Assembly: GCA_947457075.1 (NCBI GenBank)
Contig: CANGUG010000008.1
Coordinates: 1 to 64,000, forward strand
DNA: 64,000 nucleotides
DNA from: Bacteroidota bacterium
Lineage (GTDB): Bacteria > Bacteroidota > Bacteroidia > Chitinophagales > Chitinophagaceae
Reading direction: 5' to 3'
The translations under genes and the position numbers were made by a program. The notes beneath the pieces are model-generated. The model saw nothing but the letters and a program-made list of their open reading frames with translations. It searched no databases and was not told the DNA's origin. This document shows positions 9,678-17,693 of the stretch, one piece after another (position 1 is the stretch's first letter; each line of letters begins with the position of its first letter).

Positions 9678-9980
9678 ATGGACACAATGAAAAAATTAAA
9701 AAACATACACCCAGGAGATGTCTTAAGAGAAGAATTTCTTACCCCACTAGGAATTAGTGCTTACAGACTATGTATGGATATTGGAGTACCTCAAACAAGA
9801 ATATCTGAAATACTAAAAGGGAATCGAAGCATAACTGCTGACACTGCTTTGAGACTTTCAAAATACTTTGGTAATACCCCAAACTTCTGGCTAGGCCTTC
9901 AAAACGATTTTGACATTGAAGAAGAACTTTTGTTAAAAGGGGCTGATCTAAAGCTTATTAAAAGATATTCTGCGAATTAA
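9678..9980 (+). CDS. higA: HigA-like antitoxin (XRE family)
   Basis: A 100-residue HigA antitoxin. It has the family opening HPGDVLREEFLTPLGIS, a helix-turn-helix at about residues 25-75 (RLCMDIGVPQTRISEILKGNRSITADTALRLSKYFG) and NTPNFWLGLQNDFDIE at the end. It should neutralise HigB and repress the operon. The second codon region also contains MKKLKN, so translation could begin at Met4, a few codons later. Confidence 0.93.
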   Translation: MDTMKKLKNIHPGDVLREEFLTPLGISAYRLCMDIGVPQTRISEILKGNRSITADTALRLSKYFGNTPNFWLGLQNDFDIEEELLLKGADLKLIKRYSAN

Positions 9981-10105
9981 GCAATTTTTAATTCAACCAA
10001 CTATCTAAACTTGAATTGATTATAAACTTTAATTAACTTTCTACCCCAGCAATAAATTAGAGGCCCTTATTATACTGGTTAAAACTAGGCTAAAAATACC
10101 CCTCC

Positions 10106-10618
10106 ATGAAAAAACAATTATTCTTAGCAATATTCCTAATCATTGGCATTTTTGAAATACAGGCCCAAAAAACGACCTATTATTTAGTAAGGCATGCTGA
10201 AAAAGACACGAGCGTAGCGGGTTCAACAATGATGCATGCAAATCCCCCCTTAAGCGAAAAAGGCATGCAAAGGGCAAACCGTTTAGCTAGTATTCTTGAA
10301 AAAGAACAAATTGATTATATTTTTTCAACCAATTTTTTACGCACTATATCAACTGCAAAACCAGTAGCAACAATAAAAGGGCAACCGATTTTGTTTTACG
10401 AACCCAATAAAAAGTTGGCTTTTGCTGACTCTATTCAACAAGCCCCTTTTGTAGGGAAAACAATCCTAATTGTGGGGCACTCCAATACCATACCGCCCTT
10501 GGTCAATACGCTATTGAAAACAAATAAATACCAAAATTTAAATGATAATGAGTACGGCTTTATCTATAAACTAACTTTAGAAAAAGGCCAAGTAAAAGAT
10601 ACTATTATAACTTATTAA
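10106..10618 (+). CDS. Secreted histidine phosphatase family protein (SixA/PGM-like)
   Basis: A 170-residue protein with a signal peptide (MKKQLFLAIFLIIGIFEIQAQ) and a phosphoglycerate-mutase-like fold. The catalytic motif is LVRHAEK (His about 30), with the second histidine in LIVGHSNTIPPLV. Members remove phosphate from small molecules or proteins; the short form with RHAEK resembles SixA. The signal peptide indicates a periplasmic location. The substrate is unknown. Its 3' end overlaps that of ribH by 14 bp (convergent). Confidence 0.88.
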   Translation: MKKQLFLAIFLIIGIFEIQAQKTTYYLVRHAEKDTSVAGSTMMHANPPLSEKGMQRANRLASILEKEQIDYIFSTNFLRTISTAKPVATIKGQPILFYEPNKKLAFADSIQQAPFVGKTILIVGHSNTIPPLVNTLLKTNKYQNLNDNEYGFIYKLTLEKGQVKDTIITY

Positions 10619-11018
10619 AAGCATCTATCATAAAGGCAGCAGTCTCTCCAAACTCTTTCCCTTTATTCATTTTATCAATGGCTGCACGTTCATACGCCAA
10701 CTCTTCATTTTGAACAGTAAGTATCCCAAAAATAATGGGGGTGGAATTTAATGCAGCAAGTTGACTAATGCCATTGGTAACATATTGGCAAACATATTCA
10801 TAATGATCTGTATCCCCTTTAATGATGGCTCCAATTACAATAATCGCATCATACTTAGCAGTATCAATTAGTTTTTTTGCATACACAACTGTTTCAACTG
10901 CACCTGGACATTCAAACTTTGTGAATGCTAGTTTATGCTCAACTAAATATTCTTCACAACCTGCTTCGAGTAAGTCGGTAATATGGCTATTGAATTGTGC
11001 TTTAACGATGGCAATCAT
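10605..11018 (-). CDS. ribH: 6,7-dimethyl-8-ribityllumazine synthase
   Basis: A 137-residue lumazine synthase that condenses the pyrimidinedione and 3,4-dihydroxybutanone 4-phosphate. The motifs IVKAQFNSHIT (substrate pocket), GAVETVVYAKK and IGAIIKGDTDHYEYVC (catalytic His in DTDHYEYVC) are clear. It is somewhat shorter than the usual ~155 residues, lacking part of the N-terminus, but complete in the core. It is the last gene of ribE-ribBA-ribH, 11 bp after ribBA. Confidence 0.96.
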   Translation of the reverse strand: MIAIVKAQFNSHITDLLEAGCEEYLVEHKLAFTKFECPGAVETVVYAKKLIDTAKYDAIIVIGAIIKGDTDHYEYVCQYVTNGISQLAALNSTPIIFGILTVQNEELAYERAAIDKMNKGKEFGETAAFMIDAFNKL

Positions 11019-11029
11019 TGTATAATTTT

Positions 11030-12229
11030 TTAATTCAGTTTTAGTGTATGTTTTCCTAACTCAATTTTATCTTTTAAATATTGCTGGTTACTATTATTTG
11101 AAGTCACTGGCACTTGTAAAATAGTAAAAGAAAATTTGGCATCACTAAATGCATTAATTTTTTGTGGATTATTACTCATTAAATAAAAATCATCCAACTT
11201 TATTGCTTTCAATAGCCAAATTGCATCTGTATAATTTCTTGCATCCTTGGGCAATCCTAATTTTTCATTGGCCTCATACGTATTCAAACCCTGCTCTTGC
11301 AAATTATAGGCTGCTATTTTATTACCAATGCCAATGCCTCTGCCTTCCTGCCCTTTTAAATAAACAATATAGCCGTGACCGTTTTCAGCAATAAGTGACA
11401 TCGCATTGTGCAATTGCTGTTGACAGTCACATCTTAAACTTCCAAAAATGTCCCCAGTCAAGCATTCACTATGAATTCTCACAATGGGTTTATTATTGGT
11501 TTTTTTCATAGATATCAATACCTGCTCAACTCCTGTTAAAATATTTTCAAAAACCTCAATCTCAAATTCACCAAATGCGGTTGGAAGTGACGACTTAGCA
11601 ACAAATAACAAATGGTTCTCTGTTGCATTTCTATAATCAACAATTTGTTGTATAGTGATTACCTTCAAATTTAATTTTTTGGCAAAATCAAAAAGCCCAT
11701 CTCTACGCATCATATCTCCCTCCTTATCCATTACCTCGCAAATGATAGCTGCGGGCTCATGTCCTGTTAATTTACACAAATCCACCGCTGCTTCGGTATG
11801 ACCCTGTCTAACCAATACGCCGTTTATTTTTGCCACAACTGGAAATAAATGACCGGGCTTTATAAAATCGGATGGCTTACTATTTGGATTGGCAATATGC
11901 GCTGCAGTGATGGCTCTTTCTTTAGCGGAGATGCCTGTAGTAATACCCAATGCAGCACTAGCATCAATAGAATCGAAAAAGGCAGTGTGAAATGCATCCT
12001 TATGATTGGAGGCAACTGGAGAAAGCTGTAACCTATTGGCAATGCTAGGATCCATCGCAATGCAAACCAACCCCTTTGCTTCAGCTGCACATAAATTTAG
12101 TTTCTCTTGGGTAGCAGCATCTGCTGGAAAAATAATATCTCCCTCATTTTCTCGCGACTCATCATCTACGACCAAAATGGGATTCCCCTTTTTAAATTCC
12201 AATAAAGCTTCCTCAATTGTATTAAACAT
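11030..12229 (-). CDS. ribBA: Bifunctional DHBP synthase / GTP cyclohydrolase II
   Basis: A 399-residue fusion. Residues ~1-200 are 3,4-dihydroxy-2-butanone-4-phosphate synthase (DDESRENEGDIIFPAD, RQGHTEAAVDLCKL). Residues ~205-399 are GTP cyclohydrolase II (VRIHSECLTGDIFGSLRCDCQQQL with the three zinc cysteines, and YLKGQEGRGIG). Both riboflavin entry reactions are thus on one chain. The RSxCxTGD-type zinc block appears intact, so both halves should be active. It overlaps the ribE stop by 8 bp, which suggests translational coupling. Confidence 0.97.
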   Translation of the reverse strand: MFNTIEEALLEFKKGNPILVVDDESRENEGDIIFPADAATQEKLNLCAAEAKGLVCIAMDPSIANRLQLSPVASNHKDAFHTAFFDSIDASAALGITTGISAKERAITAAHIANPNSKPSDFIKPGHLFPVVAKINGVLVRQGHTEAAVDLCKLTGHEPAAIICEVMDKEGDMMRRDGLFDFAKKLNLKVITIQQIVDYRNATENHLLFVAKSSLPTAFGEFEIEVFENILTGVEQVLISMKKTNNKPIVRIHSECLTGDIFGSLRCDCQQQLHNAMSLIAENGHGYIVYLKGQEGRGIGIGNKIAAYNLQEQGLNTYEANEKLGLPKDARNYTDAIWLLKAIKLDDFYLMSNNPQKINAFSDAKFSFTILQVPVTSNNSNQQYLKDKIELGKHTLKLN

Positions 12230-12824
12230 CTTTGGCTTCTCTTTTATTTAATAACTGCTCGGTGTATTTTGCTAAAATATCAAACTCAATATTGACACTG
12301 TCTCCTACTTTCAACAAGGACATATTGGTTTTTGCTATGGTGACTGGAATAATACATAATTCAATTTCATTGCCAACCACTTTATTAATTGTTAAGCTAA
12401 CTCCATTAATCGCAATTGATCCTTTGTAAACAATATATTTTACAAATTGTTCGGGAACGGTAATATTAAAAAACCATGCTTTTTCACCTGCTATTATTTT
12501 TGATACTTTAGCTGTTGCATCAACATGGCCCAAAACATAATGACCCCCTAAGTATCCATTGGGTTGCATGGGGAGTTCAATATTTATTTTATCCCCTATT
12601 GTATAATTCCGGATAATGGTTTTATCAATACTTTCAGTGGATACATAAAAAGACAATTGATTGTCCTGTATTTTGATTACCGATAAGCAAGCTCCATCTA
12701 TGGCAACGCTGTCTCCAATTTTAACAATAGAGGCAAATTGGGTGGCTTCAATTGTCAATTCCCAACCCAATTCATCAGGCGAAATAGCGACGATTAATCC
12801 ATCTGATACAATTCCAGTAAACAT
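12222..12824 (-). CDS. ribE: Riboflavin synthase, alpha subunit
   Basis: A 200-residue riboflavin synthase. It dismutates two lumazines to riboflavin. The family start MFTGIV, the internal duplication (GDSVAIDGACLSV in the first half, GSIAINGVSLTI in the second) and GGHYVLGHVD are all seen. It is the first gene of the minus-strand rib operon and divergent from ribD, with face-to-face promoter boxes in the 42-bp gap. I saw no FMN riboswitch in that gap. Confidence 0.97.
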   Translation of the reverse strand: MFTGIVSDGLIVAISPDELGWELTIEATQFASIVKIGDSVAIDGACLSVIKIQDNQLSFYVSTESIDKTIIRNYTIGDKINIELPMQPNGYLGGHYVLGHVDATAKVSKIIAGEKAWFFNITVPEQFVKYIVYKGSIAINGVSLTINKVVGNEIELCIIPVTIAKTNMSLLKVGDSVNIEFDILAKYTEQLLNKREAKDV

Positions 12825-12839
12825 ATGATAATTTATAGG

Positions 12840-12860
12840 TAATTTTGAGGCACAAAGGTA
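12840..12860. promoter_or_regulatory. Opposed promoter boxes for ribD and ribE
   Basis: TAATTTTG on the plus strand (12840-12847) lies 19 bp before the ribD start. TACCTTTG on the minus strand (12853-12860) lies 28 bp before the ribE start. Both match TANNTTTG, and the two promoters would fire toward and past each other. No clear -33 elements were found. Confidence 0.5.
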
Positions 12861-12866
12861 ACCTAA

Positions 12867-13970
12867 ATGACTTCAGCCGAGTATTTACAAATCGCTTTTT
12901 TATTATCGAAAAGGGCAAATTCTAAGGATATTCGACCTAACCCGTTTGTAGGGGCCATTTTGGTAAATCAAAAAGGAGAAATCATTGCAGAAGGCTACCA
13001 CAAAAAGGCTGGAGAAGCGCATGCCGAAGTGATTGCCATTAACAATGCAAAGCAAAAAAGGGATAGTCTATCTGACTGCACCCTTTATGTGACCTTAGAA
13101 CCCTGCTCCCACTTTGGAAAAACACCCCCCTGTACCAATTTAATTATTGATCATAAAATTGCCAAAGTAGTCATCGGTTCCTTAGACCCCAATCCCCTTG
13201 TGGATGGCGTTCAGCAATTAAAGGATGCCGGCATAGACGTTGAAATTTGTCTACTACCAGAAATAGAAACATTCAATAGTGTTTTTAATATTAATCATCG
13301 CTTGAAAAGACCAAAATACATTTTAAAAACAGCAACTACCCTAAACGGTAAAATCGCAGATAGAGCGGGTACGAGTAAGTGGATAACCAATAATAGTAGC
13401 AGGAAATATGTTCATGAAATATTAAGATCAAGTGTGGATGCCATTTTAACCACGGCTAAAACAGTTATTCAAGACAATGCCAATTTAAATATCAGGAGGG
13501 AGGGTAAAGAAGCAGAAGAATTAAGTGTAATTATTATTGACAGAAATTTAGAAATATTAAATAATGCCCAACAACAGCTTGCCCTTTTTTACCCGAGAGT
13601 ACATAGTAAAATATACTTGGTAACAGATAAGAAATATGAACATGATTTGCCGAATCATATTGAAATTATTGAAACTGTTTTTACCAATGGAATGTATGAT
13701 ACCCCCTCCTTGAATAAAATACTACTTAGTAAAAATATTTGCGAAGTGCTAGTGGAAGGAGGTGGCAAACTCAATGGCGCTATGATAAATGAAAACCAAA
13801 TTGACGAAATAAATTTATTTATTGCCCCCAGTTTACTTTTAGATAATCAAGCGATAAATGCATTCAATTGGGAAGAATTACAACTGATGGATCAAAAAAC
13901 CAATCTGAAATTGATTGAAACTAAAATTATTGAGCAAGATGTACTGCTTAGGTACCAGTTAATGCACTAA
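12867..13970 (+). CDS. ribD: Bifunctional riboflavin deaminase/reductase RibD
   Basis: A 367-residue RibD. The N-terminal deaminase half has the zinc motif GEAHAEVIAI and TLEPCSHFGKTPPCTN. The C-terminal half is the 5-amino-6-ribosylaminouracil reductase (LKTATTLNGKIADRAGTSKWITN ... EVLVEGGGKLNGAMI). It performs the second and third steps of the pathway. The gene is transcribed away from ribE and completes the set (ribBA, ribD, ribH, ribE) within 3.4 kb. Length is normal. Confidence 0.97.
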   Translation: MTSAEYLQIAFLLSKRANSKDIRPNPFVGAILVNQKGEIIAEGYHKKAGEAHAEVIAINNAKQKRDSLSDCTLYVTLEPCSHFGKTPPCTNLIIDHKIAKVVIGSLDPNPLVDGVQQLKDAGIDVEICLLPEIETFNSVFNINHRLKRPKYILKTATTLNGKIADRAGTSKWITNNSSRKYVHEILRSSVDAILTTAKTVIQDNANLNIRREGKEAEELSVIIIDRNLEILNNAQQQLALFYPRVHSKIYLVTDKKYEHDLPNHIEIIETVFTNGMYDTPSLNKILLSKNICEVLVEGGGKLNGAMINENQIDEINLFIAPSLLLDNQAINAFNWEELQLMDQKTNLKLIETKIIEQDVLLRYQLMH

Positions 13971-14047
13971 ATTGGTATTGTTTAACCTAATTGCATAATG
14001 GTTTTTAAAATTTAATTCAAACAATAGAACGTCAAAAATAACAACTA

Positions 14048-14857
14048 TTAATTTAGACGTATCTGTATTTGCTTAGTTTGTGTAGTATGGGCTGAGAAAA
14101 GTCCAAGGGCACCCCCCGTTATATTATTAGGTGGATTGGCAGGAACCGTTCCTCCACCAGGACCCGCACCACTTTGTTGCGTCAATGTATAAAAGTAGGT
14201 GTAAGATGAAGGACTAATACATTGCATTTCAACAGAAATAATATCAAATAATTTTATGGTGAGGTCTTCATTTCTATTATTCAAAGGGCGCTGATTAATT
14301 TTACCGTTATTCAAATTATCATTGAAAATATTGTAGTTATTGTCAAGTGTATCATTAATTTTTTGAATAAATCGATAACTATTTCCAAGTGTAATAGGGT
14401 CTTGGTAAACAGGTATAATACTAAATCGAGTTTCCCCATTTATAGGAAAGGTGTTGATTCTTAGATTATCTAAATTCACTTTGTTGGGCATGGTACTTTG
14501 TGCCGTATATATTTTGCCATTTATTTTCACTTCTAAATTATAAGTGTACCCATAAACGCCAACAATAGAACGGGTCTTGTACATACCATCAGTAGTATAA
14601 GTAAGGGTATCCTTTTTACCCATATTATCGGATATGATTACAGTTGCATTATCAATAACCGGATACACATTCGCCTCGTTAAGACCAACTGATTTGGTCA
14701 ATTTCACAAAATAAGGGCCAGGCAAATCGGTAATGTTTCCCTCTATGACTATTTTTTGCTCATTGTCTTCGATAGGAAGCGTAATTATTTTTTCACAACT
14801 AGTAAAAAATATCGATAAAAATAAAAAGTATATAGCTATTTTGAAGTGCATGATCAT
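14048..14857 (-). CDS. DUF4249 lipoprotein
   Basis: A 269-residue lipoprotein with a signal sequence ending at FTSCEK. The body matches DUF4249 (ITLPIEDNEQKIVIEGNITDLPGPYFVKLTKS ... TVIISDNMGKKDTLTYTTDGMYKT). DUF4249 proteins are regularly encoded just after TonB-dependent receptors in Bacteroidota and may be surface-exposed partners of the receptor. The start codon overlaps the receptor stop by one base, so they are coupled. Ligand unknown. Confidence 0.88.
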   Translation of the reverse strand: MIMHFKIAIYFLFLSIFFTSCEKIITLPIEDNEQKIVIEGNITDLPGPYFVKLTKSVGLNEANVYPVIDNATVIISDNMGKKDTLTYTTDGMYKTRSIVGVYGYTYNLEVKINGKIYTAQSTMPNKVNLDNLRINTFPINGETRFSIIPVYQDPITLGNSYRFIQKINDTLDNNYNIFNDNLNNGKINQRPLNNRNEDLTIKLFDIISVEMQCISPSSYTYFYTLTQQSGAGPGGGTVPANPPNNITGGALGLFSAHTTQTKQIQIRLN

Positions 14858-17166
14858 TAAAATTTAAAATTATAAGTTACACTCGGCACCCATTTAAATA
14901 AGGCTGTTTGTACAATTTGTGTTTTGGTTTTATCCAAAGGATCGTCTTGGAAGTTAATTTGATACGCATTTTCTCTTCCATATACATTATACAAACTAAA
15001 GTTCCATGAGCCTACGTTTTTCTTTTTTGTTTTATTTTCATACGTAAAACTTAAATCTAATCGATGATAATCTGGCATTCTATTCGCATTTCGGCTGGCA
15101 TACTGAAAAATGGTTTGATTGCCTATATTGTACTTCCCAGTAGGATAGGTTACTGCATTCCCTGTATTATATACAAAAACCCCAGACACTGTCCAATTTG
15201 AGTTGAGCTCCAAAATGGTAACAATCGAAATGTCATGGGTTCTGTCCTGTCTTGCATTGTACCAATTCCCGCCATTAATGCCATTGATTTTTCTTTCAGT
15301 TTTTGACAAGGTATAGCTAACCCAACCTGAAAATAAGCCCAGTTTCTTTTTAGCTAAAAGTTCAAAACCATAAGCACGTCCCACCCCATAAAGCAAAGCA
15401 CTTTCCACATCAGCAATAGTATTAATATTGGCGCCATCCTTATAATCTAATTGGTTTTGCATATACTTATAATATACTTCTGCTCCTAATTCATAGGTAT
15501 TATTGTCAAAATTTCGGGCAAATCCTATACTAGTTTGATCCGCCAACTCAGGCTTAATATTATAGGAGTTTCCAATCCATTGGTCAGATGGACTAGCAGC
15601 AGTCGCATTGCTTAATAAATGCAAATGCTGCACATTACGCGCATAGGCAAGTTTAATACTACTTAAATCATTAATTCTATAATTACCCGTGAATCTTGGT
15701 TCTAGATTAATATATGTTTTCCCAAATTCATTTTTCTTTAATAAAATAGATTCAGTAATAATATCGTCTTTATATACATTATACACATCACCCCCCATTA
15801 AAGAATAGGCTGACACCCTTAAGCCATAATCCAAAGTTAGTTTTTGATTTGCCTTATAATTATTATTAAAATATAGTGCATTCTCAAGGCCATTTCTTCC
15901 CACTTTCTTAATATTATTGTTGACAGTACCGCTAAATACACTTGGTCTTATGGTATGTAAAATAGAATTGAAACCATAACGAATGGTGTTTTTAGGATTT
16001 AAGTAAAATGTGTAATCTTGTTTTAAATTAACATCCTTGATATTTGAATTGATTTTAAAATTTGTTTCCCCATTTTTTAATCCCACGCTATAACTATAGT
16101 CACTATAAATAAAGGAGGTATTTAAGAATAACTTACTATTGATTACTCTATTCCATCGTATGGTGCCTGTTTTATTACCCCAATCAATTCCAAAACTACT
16201 TCCTAACCCTAATTCATCTTTGCCGAAATAACCAGAAAAATAAATTCTATTTTTATCATTTATTTTATAGTTTGCTTTGGCATTTAAATCATAGAAGTAC
16301 AAAATATTGTCTTTAAACTTTTCAGTTGCCTTTAAAAACATATCTGCATAAGTTCTTCTGCCAGACAAAATAAAAGAAGACTTATCTTCTTGAATAGGCC
16401 CTTCAATACTTAACCGACTACTAATTAAGCCAAGACCCCCATTAACCGTATAATTTTTATTATTACCCTCTTTCATTTTCACATCCAACACCGAAGAAAG
16501 CCTACCCCCATATTGCGCTGGTGCATTTCCTTTAATGATGGTTGCATCCTTAATGGCATCACTGTTAAATGTGCTAAAAAATCCCAATAAATGCGATGCA
16601 TTATAAACAGGCGCTTCATCCAATAAAATTAAATTTTGATCAGCACCCCCACCCCTTACGAAAAATCCACTATTGCCCTCTCCTGCCGACTTTACACCAG
16701 GCAATAATTGAATTGTTTTTAATACATCTTTTTCTCCGAAAATAACAGGCACTTTGCTAATGGATTTCATATTGAGTGTCTCAGTTCCAATTTGCGCTTT
16801 AATGAGGTTTTCATCTTTTCGTTTGGACTCGACTACTACTTCCTCAAGTTGATTTTTACTTTCTAAGAATACAGGCATATTTAAAGGTCCATTCAAATTA
16901 ATGGGTATTCTTTTTTCTTCAAACCCCACATAACTGATTCTTAAATCATATTTCCCCTTTGGTAAAGCAATTGCATAAAAACCATACTCATTGGAGGTAA
17001 CCACCACATTGGGCAATTGCACAATTTTTATAATAGCACCCATAATGCTTTCTCCTGTAAGTTTATCCTTTACAGTTCCATTGACGGTAGCATTATCTTG
17101 TGCTTGAACGAGTTGCGTATTGCTGAAAATTCCAAAAATAAGGAGAACTATAAGCTTTCGATACAT
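14857..17166 (-). CDS. TonB-dependent receptor with carboxypeptidase-like N-domain
   Basis: A ~769-residue outer-membrane receptor. After the signal peptide (MYRKLIVLLIFG... VQAQ) comes a CarboxypepD_reg-like domain (VNGTVKDKLTGESIMGAIIKI), then the plug domain (KSISKVPVIFGEKDVLKTIQLLPGVKSAGEGNSGFFVRGGGADQNLILLDEAPVYNASHLLGFFSTFN), then the beta-barrel ending in aromatic Phe (TYNFKF). It imports an unknown ligand with TonB energy. I prefer the start at 17166; an in-frame ATG lies further upstream at 17199. It is coupled to the DUF4249 gene. Confidence 0.93.
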   Translation of the reverse strand: MYRKLIVLLIFGIFSNTQLVQAQDNATVNGTVKDKLTGESIMGAIIKIVQLPNVVVTSNEYGFYAIALPKGKYDLRISYVGFEEKRIPINLNGPLNMPVFLESKNQLEEVVVESKRKDENLIKAQIGTETLNMKSISKVPVIFGEKDVLKTIQLLPGVKSAGEGNSGFFVRGGGADQNLILLDEAPVYNASHLLGFFSTFNSDAIKDATIIKGNAPAQYGGRLSSVLDVKMKEGNNKNYTVNGGLGLISSRLSIEGPIQEDKSSFILSGRRTYADMFLKATEKFKDNILYFYDLNAKANYKINDKNRIYFSGYFGKDELGLGSSFGIDWGNKTGTIRWNRVINSKLFLNTSFIYSDYSYSVGLKNGETNFKINSNIKDVNLKQDYTFYLNPKNTIRYGFNSILHTIRPSVFSGTVNNNIKKVGRNGLENALYFNNNYKANQKLTLDYGLRVSAYSLMGGDVYNVYKDDIITESILLKKNEFGKTYINLEPRFTGNYRINDLSSIKLAYARNVQHLHLLSNATAASPSDQWIGNSYNIKPELADQTSIGFARNFDNNTYELGAEVYYKYMQNQLDYKDGANINTIADVESALLYGVGRAYGFELLAKKKLGLFSGWVSYTLSKTERKINGINGGNWYNARQDRTHDISIVTILELNSNWTVSGVFVYNTGNAVTYPTGKYNIGNQTIFQYASRNANRMPDYHRLDLSFTYENKTKKKNVGSWNFSLYNVYGRENAYQINFQDDPLDKTKTQIVQTALFKWVPSVTYNFKF

Positions 17167-17256
17167 AAATGACATGTGTAAAAATACATTAATACGCAAT
17201 ATTTGGCTAAAATAGGGATTGATTTAACTATAAATTAAAACAATCTGCACTGTAAA

Positions 17257-17285
17257 TTGTTCATTAATAGGTAACCTTATCTTTG
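17257..17285 (+). promoter_or_regulatory. Promoter of the DCC-family gene
   Basis: TTG (17257-17259), 18 bases, then TATCTTTG (17278-17285). The ATG of the next gene is only 7 bases downstream, so the transcript would be leaderless or nearly so. Confidence 0.7.
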
Positions 17286-17291
17286 TTCAAG

Positions 17292-17690
17292 ATGTCCAAT
17301 GATTTAAATATTGTATTGTTTGATGGAGTTTGTAATTTATGCAACTCCACTGTATCTTTTTTAATTAAATATGATGCAAAATGCCATTTACATTTTGCCG
17401 CACAACAAACCCAAGCTGGCAAAGATATAATGACTAATTATGGTATTGAAAATGAACAGAATTCAGTTATTTTTATAAAAGGGAAGCAGGTATATTATCA
17501 ATCTGATGCAATTATCGAAATTGCTAAATTAATATCAGGTTGGCCTAGGCTATTAAGGTATAGCTATCTTATTCCTAGCGTATTGCGCAATGGCGTATAT
17601 GATATTATTGCAAAAAATAGATATAAAATTTTTGGCAAACGCACAAGCTGCGCTGTTCCAAAGGAAGAAGATAAAAATCGGTTTTTATAG
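17292..17690 (+). CDS. Thiol-disulfide oxidoreductase DCC family protein (DUF393)
   Basis: A 132-residue DUF393 protein named for the N-terminal motif DGVCNLCN (Asp-Gly-Val-Cys-x-x-Cys), a thioredoxin-like CxxC. Other family marks are FAAQQTQAG and the C-terminal Cys-containing tail (YKIFGKRTSCAVP). The reaction is unproven; it is a predicted redox protein. I use the ATG at 17292 because the promoter -7 box ends at 17285; an upstream TTG at 17283 lies within that box. It converges with the FAD protein gene, 3 bp apart. Confidence 0.88.
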   Translation: MSNDLNIVLFDGVCNLCNSTVSFLIKYDAKCHLHFAAQQTQAGKDIMTNYGIENEQNSVIFIKGKQVYYQSDAIIEIAKLISGWPRLLRYSYLIPSVLRNGVYDIIAKNRYKIFGKRTSCAVPKEEDKNRFL

Positions 17691-17693
17691 TCC

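Noticed and set aside
12825-12866. FMN riboswitch upstream of the rib genes
   Set aside because: The gap is only 42 bp, too short, and none of the conserved RFN-element blocks is present.
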